The translations under genes and the position numbers were made by a program. Shown piece by piece: positions 29,572-37,494 of a DNA stretch of 41,888 bases. The notes beneath the pieces were generated by a model. It made no database searches and had not been told where the DNA came from. It saw only the letters and a list, made by a program, of their open reading frames with translations. Each line of letters begins with the position of its first letter. The stretch's first letter is position 1. The stretch covers positions 1 through 41,888 of the forward strand of contig JADJOP010000023.1 of NCBI GenBank assembly GCA_016713735.1, given 5' to 3'. The stretch comes from Bryobacterales bacterium. Lineage in GTDB: Bacteria > Acidobacteriota > Terriglobia > Bryobacterales > Bryobacteraceae.

Positions 29572-32138
29572 CTAAATCGGATTTGACGCTCCTTCAAGTG
29601 CGAACGCACCCCAGTGAAAAGGAAGGGCCTGTGTTCCAAACGAGCGCACGACGCTGCGCTTTGCTTCCGTAAGTGCTGCCGCTGTGTCCTTGCCCGAAGC
29701 CAGTCCTCGATAGAACCGCTTCATTAGAAATGCCGAGACCGTGTCGTCGACAGACCAAAGCGTCGACACCACGCTCTTTGCCCCAGCCAAAAGAAACGCG
29801 CGAGACAATGTAACCGCCCCGTCCTGCCCCTGTATCCGTACTACGGCGGTTTCACAAGCTGATAGTACGACGACTCGCGCGTTGAGGCGCAAATGCAACA
29901 CTTCGGAAAACTGGAGTAACCCATCCTCATTGGCGCCAGGGTCACTTAAGAGGATTAGCGCCGCGGCATCCGGCTGTGCAGTGTTCGCAACTCCGTGAAC
30001 CGCCATATGGATGACGCTTCTATTCGCCAAATCTGCCTTTTTGAAGGCAGACTCGGTTGCTCTCGCTCCTAGCAGAAGTGTATTGCGTCCCCTGCTCCCA
30101 GCTATGTCAGCAGCGGTGACTACTTCCTCTTCGGACGCTGGAAGATTCCCGAGTCTCGTGGCTTCATACCCGCGCGTGGCGGCGATCTTTAAAGCGTCCT
30201 TGTCGTAAGGGACGCCACCGATACCGAGGAAGCTTCTTGTGGCGACGTTAGGCTTGGATTCTGTTTGCAGCGAGAAATATGCCGACACTGATGGTGCAAC
30301 GGCAACGGTGTGAGTCATGAGTACGTACTGTCCTCGAGAATCAACGAGCGTGTCGAAGGGCAAGAGGTTAAGTCGCCCGTCTGGGACTATCGTCAGTCGC
30401 CGGGCAGAGCGGAGGCCGGGCACTTTTGAGAGCAGCTCAGTGAAAAGACGACTGCCGAGTGCTCGCGCCGCTCGGCGCGTCCTTACGACATCGAGATATT
30501 TGCTCACCAGCGATTTGATGCTCTGGCCACTTGCGAGCTCGATGGCCGTGATTCCGTCCCTGGTCAGGACCAAAACGTGCGAGGTAGGTTCACCCAAAAT
30601 GTACTCAAGTATCATCTGGTCCTTGGCGAGCTTCGCGTACCCGCGCAACAGGGACTGGCCCATCTTTCCCGGCGCGCTCGGCGATCGGCTTGTAAACTCC
30701 TTCTGGTATCCATCTGCCGAGTTCGCGAATGGACAGATCATCCTAATCCTTCGGATCTCAGCCGCCGAACGCGAAGAGGCGATCTTGAGACGCAGGACGC
30801 TAAATTCCCTCTCAAGCTCGGGATTTTCGCTGGGTACGGCATCCATACCAGACCGAAGCAAATCCGTAATCGTACGCCCGCGCGCGCTCTCCACAACGGT
30901 ATACGCCCGGTCTGGATCCTTGAAGTGATTTAGTAGCAAGGCCGCGTGATCCGAATAGATGCTGCTCATCGCAAGCACGAGCCCGGCCTTTACGCGCGGA
31001 TTGGGAGAGTTGGCAAGCATCGAGTCCGCATAGTCGGAAGCTTCGATGAACAGCCGATCCGCCTCGTCGTACTTGCCCTGGTCGATCTTAATCAGGCCGA
31101 GCATATGCAGGCGCCCCGGGATCAAGTAAAGGTCTCCACTATTTCTGGCCGAGTCAGCAGCTTGATCTGCAATAGCCCCGGCCTTTGGGATGTCACCCAT
31201 GGTTGAATAAGTCTCGGCGAGCAAAAATCGTGCGCTCGCAAGAAGGCGGGGGAAATTGCCTTTCTCAGCGAGCTCAATCGCCTCGTAGAGAAGCGTCAAT
31301 GCGCGTTGGTGATCTTTCTGATCTCCTGTCAGGCGCGCCATTCTGATCAATGTCTGGCAGAGCTTCACGTTTTTGCGGTCGGCCCGAGCGCGCGCCGTGA
31401 GCTCTTCCGACAGGGATAGGGCCTCCAACGCCTTTCCAACACCCTTGAGCGCGCTGACCTTGCCATCAAGAATGACGTATGGATAACCCATTTCGGGATC
31501 TGCGCGCGCGACGCCCAACGCCTGATCGAGGTAGGTTAAGGCTTGGTCATGCACGCCGGCTAATGCGAGTCCTGTGCCGATCGCACCAATGAATCTAGCC
31601 TGCGCTGCCCGGTCGCCACTGGCGACTGCACCCAGTAATGCTCCTGCCACCAATTGACGGGCACTGGCCACGTCGCCTTCCAGGAAGGCCTGAAACCCAA
31701 GTTCCCCGTTGGCCCGATTTTTCCAGCGGGTATTGCCCATCTTGTCAGCCGGTCGCGTACGGCTAGCCAATCGCGCTTAGCACTCGCCGTTTCCAACTCG
31801 CCATCTACATCGCCCTTCACGATCAGGCAGAAGAGTCGCAGTTGAGGGTCATTCACGACGAGCGGGTCCATCAGCAAAGCACCTAGCTCCGCCGAGAGTG
31901 CAGGGAGGACTTGCTCTTCCATACTGCTACGCAGTCGGCCGATCTTTGCGTAAAGCGCGTTCCTAGGATCGTAGTTGTTACGGAAGCCCTCCTCGGCTCT
32001 CGAAAACAACTCCCGGGCTTCGGCCCAGTTGTACTTGTCGCCCAAACGGAGGGCACGTTCGAGTAGAGCTTGGGGATTCTCCTGTGCGCTCGAAAGGGCG
32101 CCACACAACAGGCAGGCTAGCACTGTCAACTTTCTCAT
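29572..32138 (-). pseudogene. TPR-CHAT caspase-like protease, one frameshift
   Basis: CHAT domains are caspase-like Cys-His proteases fused to TPR sensors. The gene opens at ATG 32138 (GGAGGT 5 bases upstream) with a signal peptide ('MRKLTVLACLLCGALSSAQ') and 'LRLGDKYNWAEARELFSRAE'. Near 31742-31752 it loses frame ('DWLAVRDRL' then 'DKMGNTRWKNRANGELGFQA'). The rest is one open 732-codon frame with about five TPR-like helical pairs, then the CHAT domain. This has 'SVIHMAVHGVANT' with His592 and 'VVVLSACETAV' with Cys639 (numbered in that frame), then 'FLLAGAKSVVSTLWSVDD'. The full protein would have about 855 residues. Catalytic residues are intact, so one base decides whether it works. It is preceded by its sigma/anti-sigma genes and followed by the S41 gene. 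Confidence 0.85.
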
Positions 32139-32334
32139 AGAACCTCCGAGACAGGCTGGGGGTAGTATATCGATTTCCCCCGCAAGATCAAGGACTGATA
32201 AGGCCCGGCTATCGACACAGTCCTTGTCGACGCCGCCCTGCTGTTGGTCTCGTGTTGACAGCGTCTGCGGAGCCAGACGCCGTTCGAGAGGGGCTTTGAA
32301 TGATTACCAAGCGTGAAGCGCATCATTAGAACAG

Positions 32335-33096
32335 CTATGGGGTAAAACTGACTAGGTAATACCTCCACCCAAAAGTGGCCCTTCGAAGGCGGAGCAAGTA
32401 CCGCCCTGAACTGATCCCGGTGAGGTCAGTCCTGATTTGTACGACTACATTCTGATCGAGCATGCTGGCGGTTCCCTTTTGCCTGATGAGTGGAGCGTCA
32501 GCATCGCGAAGAATTTGCATTTCATACTCGCCCTCTTCGCTCCCGATGGGCAGGTACACCGACAACTCAACTCGCCGGGCTGGGAGGGTAGCAGCGTCAT
32601 CGGTGGGAATCGGTGGTCGATCGCCACGAACGGGAGACCGATTCCTGAGATCGAGAACAGCTATCTCGAATTCATTGGGGGCGGCTTGCTGCGGAGTCGG
32701 CACTTTCTGGACGACGGTTGACTCTGGCGCCTGCAGACGACGTTCTGCGCGGAACGCATAGAACCATGTCGCGAAACCTGCGGTGAGAAGCAGCCCTGCG
32801 CAAAGAGCGAGGAGTTTTGCTCTCCTCCTGGACTTTTCTCCATGCAGAAGGCTCTCATACTGAGCAAAGCAGGGCGAGCAGCAGGTCAAGTGGTCCATCA
32901 CGTTTAGAGATTCAATGTCACCGGCCGCCCTCCGAGCGACGGCCTGGAGAGCCTCGTGTGCTGGGCAACCGGTTCTATCTGTATTAGGGAAGTCAGTGCG
33001 GAAAATGCGGGCAGCAGCCGCAAGAAGTTGGGCCTCCAACTGCGGAGGGAGCTTCTCGGAGGGTGACGTTGCCGAAAATGGAGCTCTTGGGTTCAC
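32335..33096 (-). CDS. Membrane anti-sigma-like zinc-finger protein
   Basis: The 253-residue protein has an N-terminal ZAS-like motif H-x3-C-x2-C ('MDHLTCCSPC', His69, Cys73, Cys76) with an upstream 'CPAHEAL'. One transmembrane helix follows at ~93-115 ('LLALCAGLLLTAGFATWFYA'), then a Pro-rich linker and a C-terminal beta-rich domain outside the membrane ('RRVELSVYLPIGSEEGEYEM', 'GRYLLRLRRATFGWRYYLV'). Anti-sigma factors of this layout hold the partner sigma factor at the membrane until a signal arrives. Its start overlaps the sigma factor stop by 4 bases, fixing the pair. A gap of about 200 bases separates it from the CHAT gene. The nature of the outer domain is not recognised. Confidence 0.75.
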   Translation of the reverse strand: MNPRAPFSATSPSEKLPPQLEAQLLAAAARIFRTDFPNTDRTGCPAHEALQAVARRAAGDIESLNVMDHLTCCSPCFAQYESLLHGEKSRRRAKLLALCAGLLLTAGFATWFYAFRAERRLQAPESTVVQKVPTPQQAAPNEFEIAVLDLRNRSPVRGDRPPIPTDDAATLPARRVELSVYLPIGSEEGEYEMQILRDADAPLIRQKGTASMLDQNVVVQIRTDLTGISSGRYLLRLRRATFGWRYYLVSFTP

Positions 33097-33686
33097 TTTT
33101 GCTCCCGTCCTAACCGTGCCAAGCCGGCGCGTAGCAATCGGCTCCGGGCTCTCTTGGCTCCGTTTGCAAACTGGACTTCAGCATTGTGCGCGCTAATACC
33201 AATGCGCTCACCGATCTCGGCCCAAGAATCGCCCGAAATCCGGAGGATCAGCATATCCCGCGTTCTTTCGTCCAGGTAACATAGCATTTGCCTGAGTTGA
33301 ATCTCGTTCTCTACCATCGAAACCCAGTCGTCCTGGACTCCCATCTTCGCAGTGGCAATGGATTCCACTGAGTCCACATAATGGATTCTCCCTTCGCGAA
33401 TCATCCGGCGGGTGTGCTTCCGCGCGAATGCCCAGAACAAGTACGAGTCCAGATTACGAATGGGATCCCGCTTGGTATCCCGACGAATAGTCCGTGATAC
33501 GCAGTGACAGGCCGCTTCCAGGATCTCGGCAGCCGGAGCCAGATCTTGCCCGTCATACCGAAGGTGCTGTAGCACACGAGTCCAGATGCGGTGGGCAGCT
33601 TCAATCACCTCCCGCTTTACCCGGTTGCCGTGTTCGTCCGTCTCGCTGATCCAGAGCGGCGGGTGAACGGTTCTCTGGTCCTGCAT
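33093..33686 (-). CDS. ECF-type RNA polymerase sigma factor
   Basis: The 197-residue product resembles an ECF sigma factor. Region 2 is divergent ('AACHCVSRTIRRD', 'NLDSYLFWAFARKHTRRMIR'). Region 4 is clear: 'LRQMLCYLDERTRDMLILRI', 'SGDSWAEIGERIGISAHNAE', 'VQFANGAKRARSRLLR'. It would direct RNA polymerase to its own operon and perhaps to others, controlled by the zinc-finger membrane protein encoded next. ATG at 33686 is the only sensible start. The sequence upstream (33687-33780) holds TAATAT (on the minus strand) as a possible -10 element, but no convincing -35 element. Confidence 0.8.
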   Translation of the reverse strand: MQDQRTVHPPLWISETDEHGNRVKREVIEAAHRIWTRVLQHLRYDGQDLAPAAEILEAACHCVSRTIRRDTKRDPIRNLDSYLFWAFARKHTRRMIREGRIHYVDSVESIATAKMGVQDDWVSMVENEIQLRQMLCYLDERTRDMLILRISGDSWAEIGERIGISAHNAEVQFANGAKRARSRLLRAGLARLGREQK

Positions 33687-33917
33687 GAGAGTACCCGTTT
33701 TCCCCTCCGCACGCTTGTTCGCTACGGAAGGATGCTGTCACAGTCAATATTAGAGAGTCGCCAAGACGCGTAAAGCTCAAAAGTTTTCTGAAGCCCGATT
33801 AGGGTCTTCGATGCCGAGGGCCGCCCGGAATCACAAGCCCTTAAGCTTCCAGGGTTTGTGGGTATTGAGGTTTGCTTTGGGAGAGGTGCTCTCTATCTTC
33901 AGGAGGGTGCCTCTTTC

Positions 33918-34537
33918 ATGAAACGTAAGGAGAGTCGTCGACGCATTGTTCATCCCTTGGCCATCATCGCTTTAACCAGCGTGGTCCCATTGTTTGCGCA
34001 AGTTCCTGCAGGCAAAATTGGCGATACGGTCATGGACCAATCCAAGGTCCCGATACAACATGCCAACGTAACAGTTGTGAATCGCGAGACTGGCGCGCAG
34101 CGGTCGGCGGACTGGGATTATGGTGTCCTGTGTCTCGTCGCCGACTTACCCCCCGCCAGTTATGAAGGCAAAGTGGGAGCAAAGGGCTTTACGATGTGGA
34201 ACGATTTGAACCGCGGGGTGAACGAGGTAGATCTAAGGCGGATTGTTGCGGACTAAAACGGCACGCTGGCGGGGAAGCGTACGACTAAGGCCAGGTGACG
34301 CCGAGGGTCACTGTTCGCGCGGAGTTCGCCTTTGGATACACGACATTCTCAATGTGTGTTGGGGCTTGCAGGGTATTTAGACTGCGCGAAAGGTACAAGA
34401 TGAACATCTCTGACGAAGTATTCAACGTGGTCAACGAAGCCAATCATAAGGTATACAGTACGAATCTCCTTGAACCCTCTGCGTTCGGGGGCATGCGCGG
34501 TCCGGCTGCGCGCCTGCAGAAATGCGGAAGCGCGTGA
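33918..34537 (+). pseudogene. Remnant of an Oar-like TonB-dependent receptor (both ends, middle deleted)
   Basis: The 5' part from ATG 33918 has a signal region ('RRIVHPLAIIALTSVVPLFA') and a carboxypeptidase-regulatory-like domain ('GDTVMDQSKVPIQHANVTVV', 'NRETGAQRSADWD', 'LPPASYEGKVGAKGFTMWN'), typical of the start of acidobacterial Oar/CarboxypepD-TonB receptors. It stops at 34254. After it, another frame (34376-34537) gives the C-terminal barrel end 'RLRERYKMNISDEVFNVVNE' and 'NLLEPSAFGGMRG'. A normal receptor has about 1,000-1,200 residues, so most of the plug and barrel is gone. The remnant cannot act as an outer-membrane transporter. Confidence 0.7.
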
Positions 34538-34686
34538 TTGACCTGGCCCAACCTTGAATGTACGGGCCCGGCGGTCGCCATGTTGAAAGCACTTATCCCT
34601 TCCCCGAAGTCCTACCACCCTTGGTCGCTTGAAAGGGCCTCGGCAGATGTGCGTAGGAATCCCCATTCCGTAAGCGGAGGGAGGCA

Positions 34687-35265
34687 ATGAGAAACTGGAC
34701 GACCAAGGAAGCGAAGGTGGTTCTAGAGTGGGCGCGTGAACCGGCCGACGGGCGGAGGCACATCGAAGAAATCGCAACTCAGTTAAGCCGGTCTACGCGA
34801 GCGGTGCAGGAATTCCTGCGACGAGTGCTCCCCGAAGGACAGAGGCCTTGGGCCGAAAGGCCCAGATGGGGTGCAGATGAGATCGCCGCTCTTCGATGCG
34901 ACGCCGGAACCGTCTCTACCAGGTCTGCGGCAGCGATCAAGCAGTATGTCAAACGTCACCAGTACCTCGCTGCCACAGTTCGTTTGGATGAAGACTCGGA
35001 ACGGACCGCGCTTTCGGTTACCCAAGTCGCCACCGATCTCGGTCTTTCCCGCGCGTCTGTGTATCGTCTGCTCAAGCGTGGCGCCCTTCGGCGGTTCAAG
35101 GGCGGCGTGGCGGAGACGTCGTTCTGCGACCTCCTACGCGAGCACCCAGAAGCCATTCCATACGCGACGCTCCCACGCGATCAAAGGGAATGGCTAGTGC
35201 TGAACGGATACTCGGATCCTTCGCTGCCGGTAAAACGGCCCAGCGTCAGGGGTCTCCTGGATTGA
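34687..35265 (+). CDS. Multi-HTH DNA-binding regulator (SANT-like repeats plus HTH_17)
   Basis: The 192-residue protein starts with a Myb/SANT-like helix set ('NWTTKEAKVVLEWAREPADG', 'HIEEIATQLSRSTRAVQEFL'), then a second similar set ('RPRWGADEIAALRCDAG', 'STRSAAAIKQYVKR'), and an excisionase-like helix-turn-helix ('LSVTQVATDLGLSRASVYRL', 'LKRGALRRFKGG'). The C-terminus is charged. GGAGGGAGG lies just before ATG 34687, a strong ribosome-binding site. It converges on the DUF362 gene with a 1-base gap. A role as a local island regulator is inferred only from its DNA-binding motifs and position. Confidence 0.65.
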   Translation: MRNWTTKEAKVVLEWAREPADGRRHIEEIATQLSRSTRAVQEFLRRVLPEGQRPWAERPRWGADEIAALRCDAGTVSTRSAAAIKQYVKRHQYLAATVRLDEDSERTALSVTQVATDLGLSRASVYRLLKRGALRRFKGGVAETSFCDLLREHPEAIPYATLPRDQREWLVLNGYSDPSLPVKRPSVRGLLD

Positions 35266-35266
35266 A

Positions 35267-36235
35267 TCAAGCTCGGAGATGTACAAATTCTGTAAGGAGC
35301 TCGAATTGTTGCATCACTCGGTCGACGCTTTCACCGCGCTGTTCGATGTTCGCTACATCGAGATTCCCAAGCCTTGATGCCATTTGAAGGTGGCGCACCC
35401 TACCGGGATCAATCCCCATCAATCTGCAGCAAGTTGCGTCAGCGGCGACAGGATCATCTGAGAACACGAGGCAGCCAAGACGCCTCATCGGCCCGTGCAG
35501 CGGCCCATTCCCCTCCATGGCCTCAATCCCATCGGCGATGACAAAGTGAATCGGGACAGACACTGCGAGCTCGACGATGGAGTTGTCGATGCCCTGCCAG
35601 TGCAGAACGTTTTTTGGCCAGCCATAGACCGAGCCGGGCAAGATCCCGAAAGAGTTCTTGAGACTCAATGTGACGCCTGCCCAATGATGAGTTTTGATCT
35701 TCGGCACGGAGATCACGACGTCCGCAGACTGGACCGTCGTGGGGAGCCAGATTTCCTCCAATTGAGTCAGCCCTGTTCCGAGGGCCACGCGCCTGACTGA
35801 ATCGAAGTTGAGATCGACGAAGCTGGCGCGTTTCAGACTGTCGAGCTGCGCTCGCAGACCGCTTTCATGTAGCAATAGGTCCGTGTCCCGAATGTGACCC
35901 GGACCTTCGGCGACAATCACAGAAGCTGCACCCAGTCCGTAAAGAGCGTCGATCACGGCCACGATCAACATTGGATGCGTGTTGATGGGGGCCACCGGCG
36001 AGTACTCAACGAGATTCGGCTTCAGAAGAACGCGCCTCCCTTGAACCGACGGTCTCACTAGTCGAAGGCCTTGCTCGACCGCCTGTGGCGTCCGTTCGTA
36101 GCGGTCACAGCGAAGAACCGCGACATGGGAGCGTCTCGGCCTGCGGTACGGGACATGAGATGCCTTGAATTGATGGATTCCTAAACCAGCCGTAGCCGCC
36201 AAAGCGCCCGCACCCATAAGTGAACGCCGTTTCAT
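35267..36235 (-). CDS. DUF362 domain protein, exported
   Basis: The 322 residues begin with 'MKRRSLMGAGALAATAGLGI', a twin-arginine-like or Sec signal, and then show the DUF362 core: 'RRVLLKPNLVEYSPVAPINT', 'SVIVAEGPGH', 'VISVPKIKTHHWAGVTLSLK', 'NSFGILPGSVYGWPKNVLHW', 'FVIADGIEAMEGNGPLHG', 'VFSDDPVAADATCCRLMGID'. The biochemistry of DUF362 proteins is largely unknown, and many occur next to Fe-S proteins. The Cys clusters of ferredoxin fusions are absent here. The start overlaps the stop of the cyclase-fold gene by 4 bases, so the pair is co-translated. Confidence 0.8.
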   Translation of the reverse strand: MKRRSLMGAGALAATAGLGIHQFKASHVPYRRPRRSHVAVLRCDRYERTPQAVEQGLRLVRPSVQGRRVLLKPNLVEYSPVAPINTHPMLIVAVIDALYGLGAASVIVAEGPGHIRDTDLLLHESGLRAQLDSLKRASFVDLNFDSVRRVALGTGLTQLEEIWLPTTVQSADVVISVPKIKTHHWAGVTLSLKNSFGILPGSVYGWPKNVLHWQGIDNSIVELAVSVPIHFVIADGIEAMEGNGPLHGPMRRLGCLVFSDDPVAADATCCRLMGIDPGRVRHLQMASRLGNLDVANIEQRGESVDRVMQQFELLTEFVHLRA

Positions 36236-37098
36236 CGGGAGGACTCCTCGAATGTGTATGGCGCGTCTTCCGAGGCCAGCGCCACGAGCGCCAGAGTGCG
36301 GTGAGGTAATTTATCGAGCTTCGCCCCTGCGGATTGTTCGAGACGACTCTTCAGGTGATTCACGCCTTGATGCCCGTGAGCTGAGAGTGCCATTACGGCC
36401 CATGCCAAAGAGTACGGTGAAGAAGATCCTTCGAGGCGCGCCCCAAGGTAATCCAGCGATCTTCGTAACAGAACCACGTAGCCAGGACTTTCGTTGCGCA
36501 ACGCAAGAAGTGCCATTGCGGTGAAGTCGGGATGTGGATCTAGGTCGACTCCAAAGACTACGGAGTTGCCGGCGTTCCAGCCACCCTTGATACACGCCCG
36601 ATCTAGCAGCATCGAAATCGCGGGCGCGGAGCGCCTGGAGTCCCGGTGCCAGGCCCGAAACGCCACGATGGAAAGAGCCGTGGGGGCGACCCAACTCACG
36701 GTATCAGGAACCCACGGCCACCCTGATTTCAAAGGATCGAAACGAACTTGCCTGTCAAATAGACGAAACTTCCAGTGCCAGAGCCAATGGGACTCCAGGC
36801 CCCGCATCTCCTCTAGCCACTCGAATGCACGCCCGGCGGCACGTCGGACCGCCGTGGTTTGAAACGGTCGAATTGCCAGAAGCGCAAGCGCGGTGTGAAA
36901 GGCACTTGGCGGTTCGATGTTAGGAAGCGCCGACCAAGCGCCAGAACGATGTTGCGTTCCGAGCAACGCGTGAGGGTCCGCCCCGGAATTCCTTAACGCC
37001 AGCAGACTCAACGCCGCGTCTTCGATCCCGTTGCCGGAAGTCGTGGCCAGCCGTTGGAGGATCTCGCTGCGAATGGTCACACAGGATATTACGATCAT
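36232..37098 (-). CDS. Prenyltransferase / squalene-cyclase-like alpha-barrel protein
   Basis: This protein of about 288 residues resembles the alpha6/alpha6 barrel of terpenoid cyclases and protein prenyltransferases: repeated helical motifs ('SALPNIEPPSAFHTALALLA', 'AAGRAFEWLEEM', 'GWPWVPDTVSWVAPTALSIV', 'GGWNAGNSVVFG', 'HPDFTAMALLALRNE'). 'GWPWVPDTVSWVAPTA' matches the QW-like cyclase repeats. The catalytic DxDD motif of squalene-hopene cyclase is not seen, so it may not make terpenoids. I chose ATG 37098; a longer in-frame start at 37188 would run into the repeat array. It forms an overlapping pair with DUF362. Confidence 0.65.
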   Translation of the reverse strand: MIVISCVTIRSEILQRLATTSGNGIEDAALSLLALRNSGADPHALLGTQHRSGAWSALPNIEPPSAFHTALALLAIRPFQTTAVRRAAGRAFEWLEEMRGLESHWLWHWKFRLFDRQVRFDPLKSGWPWVPDTVSWVAPTALSIVAFRAWHRDSRRSAPAISMLLDRACIKGGWNAGNSVVFGVDLDPHPDFTAMALLALRNESPGYVVLLRRSLDYLGARLEGSSSPYSLAWAVMALSAHGHQGVNHLKSRLEQSAGAKLDKLPHRTLALVALASEDAPYTFEESSR

Positions 37099-37133
37099 AT
37101 AGGCCCGAATGGCGCGAGTTCTCGCTAAAGCTC

Positions 37134-37470
37134 CGTGCGATGGCCTCACAGTCGCACGTTCGTGGGATGACCTACCCGTACAAGGCATTTATCTGCGGGA
37201 TGTCCCGGCGGTCTCAAGTCCGTGGGATGTCATTGGTGTTCGGGACTAAGTTCGTGTGCGATGTCAGCAGCGTCTCGCGCTTGCGGGATGACGGCCGTGT
37301 CGCATTCGTGTGGGATGTCTCGCGCGTCCAGCATGAATTCCTGAGGGATGTCACGAGCGCATCCAGACTGGGGGATGACCGCTTGTGTCGCTCCGGTGTG
37401 GCATGTCTCCAGTGTTCGGCCCCAAGTTCTTGCGGGATGTCAAGGGCGTCTCACATCCGTGGGATGTTCC
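37134..37470 (+). repeat. Phased array of 12 degenerate repeats, core GGGATG(T/A)C
   Basis: The cores begin at 37137 (GCGATG), 37164, 37197, 37224, 37258 (GCGATG), 37285, 37312, 37345, 37372, 37400 (GGCATG), 37434 and 37461. The gaps are 27, 33, 27, 34, 27, 27, 33, 27, 28, 34 and 27 bases. Nine cores are perfect GGGATG and usually read (T/C)GNGGGATGTC. From 37224 on, the units fall into sets of three (long, short, short) with a super-period near 88 bases. The long units at 37224 and 37400 share 'GTGTTCGG' and 'AAGTTC' in their tails. The array lies between the divergent cyclase-fold gene and the MoxR ATPase gene. Its function is unknown; candidates are a multi-site operator, transposon-end binding sites or iterons. 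Confidence 0.85.
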
Positions 37471-37494
37471 CGCGTTACACCTTTCTATTGACCA

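Noticed and set aside
37134..37470. CRISPR array
   Set aside because: The conserved core is only about 8-10 bases, spacers would be 17-26 bases and partly related to each other, and no cas genes are nearby.
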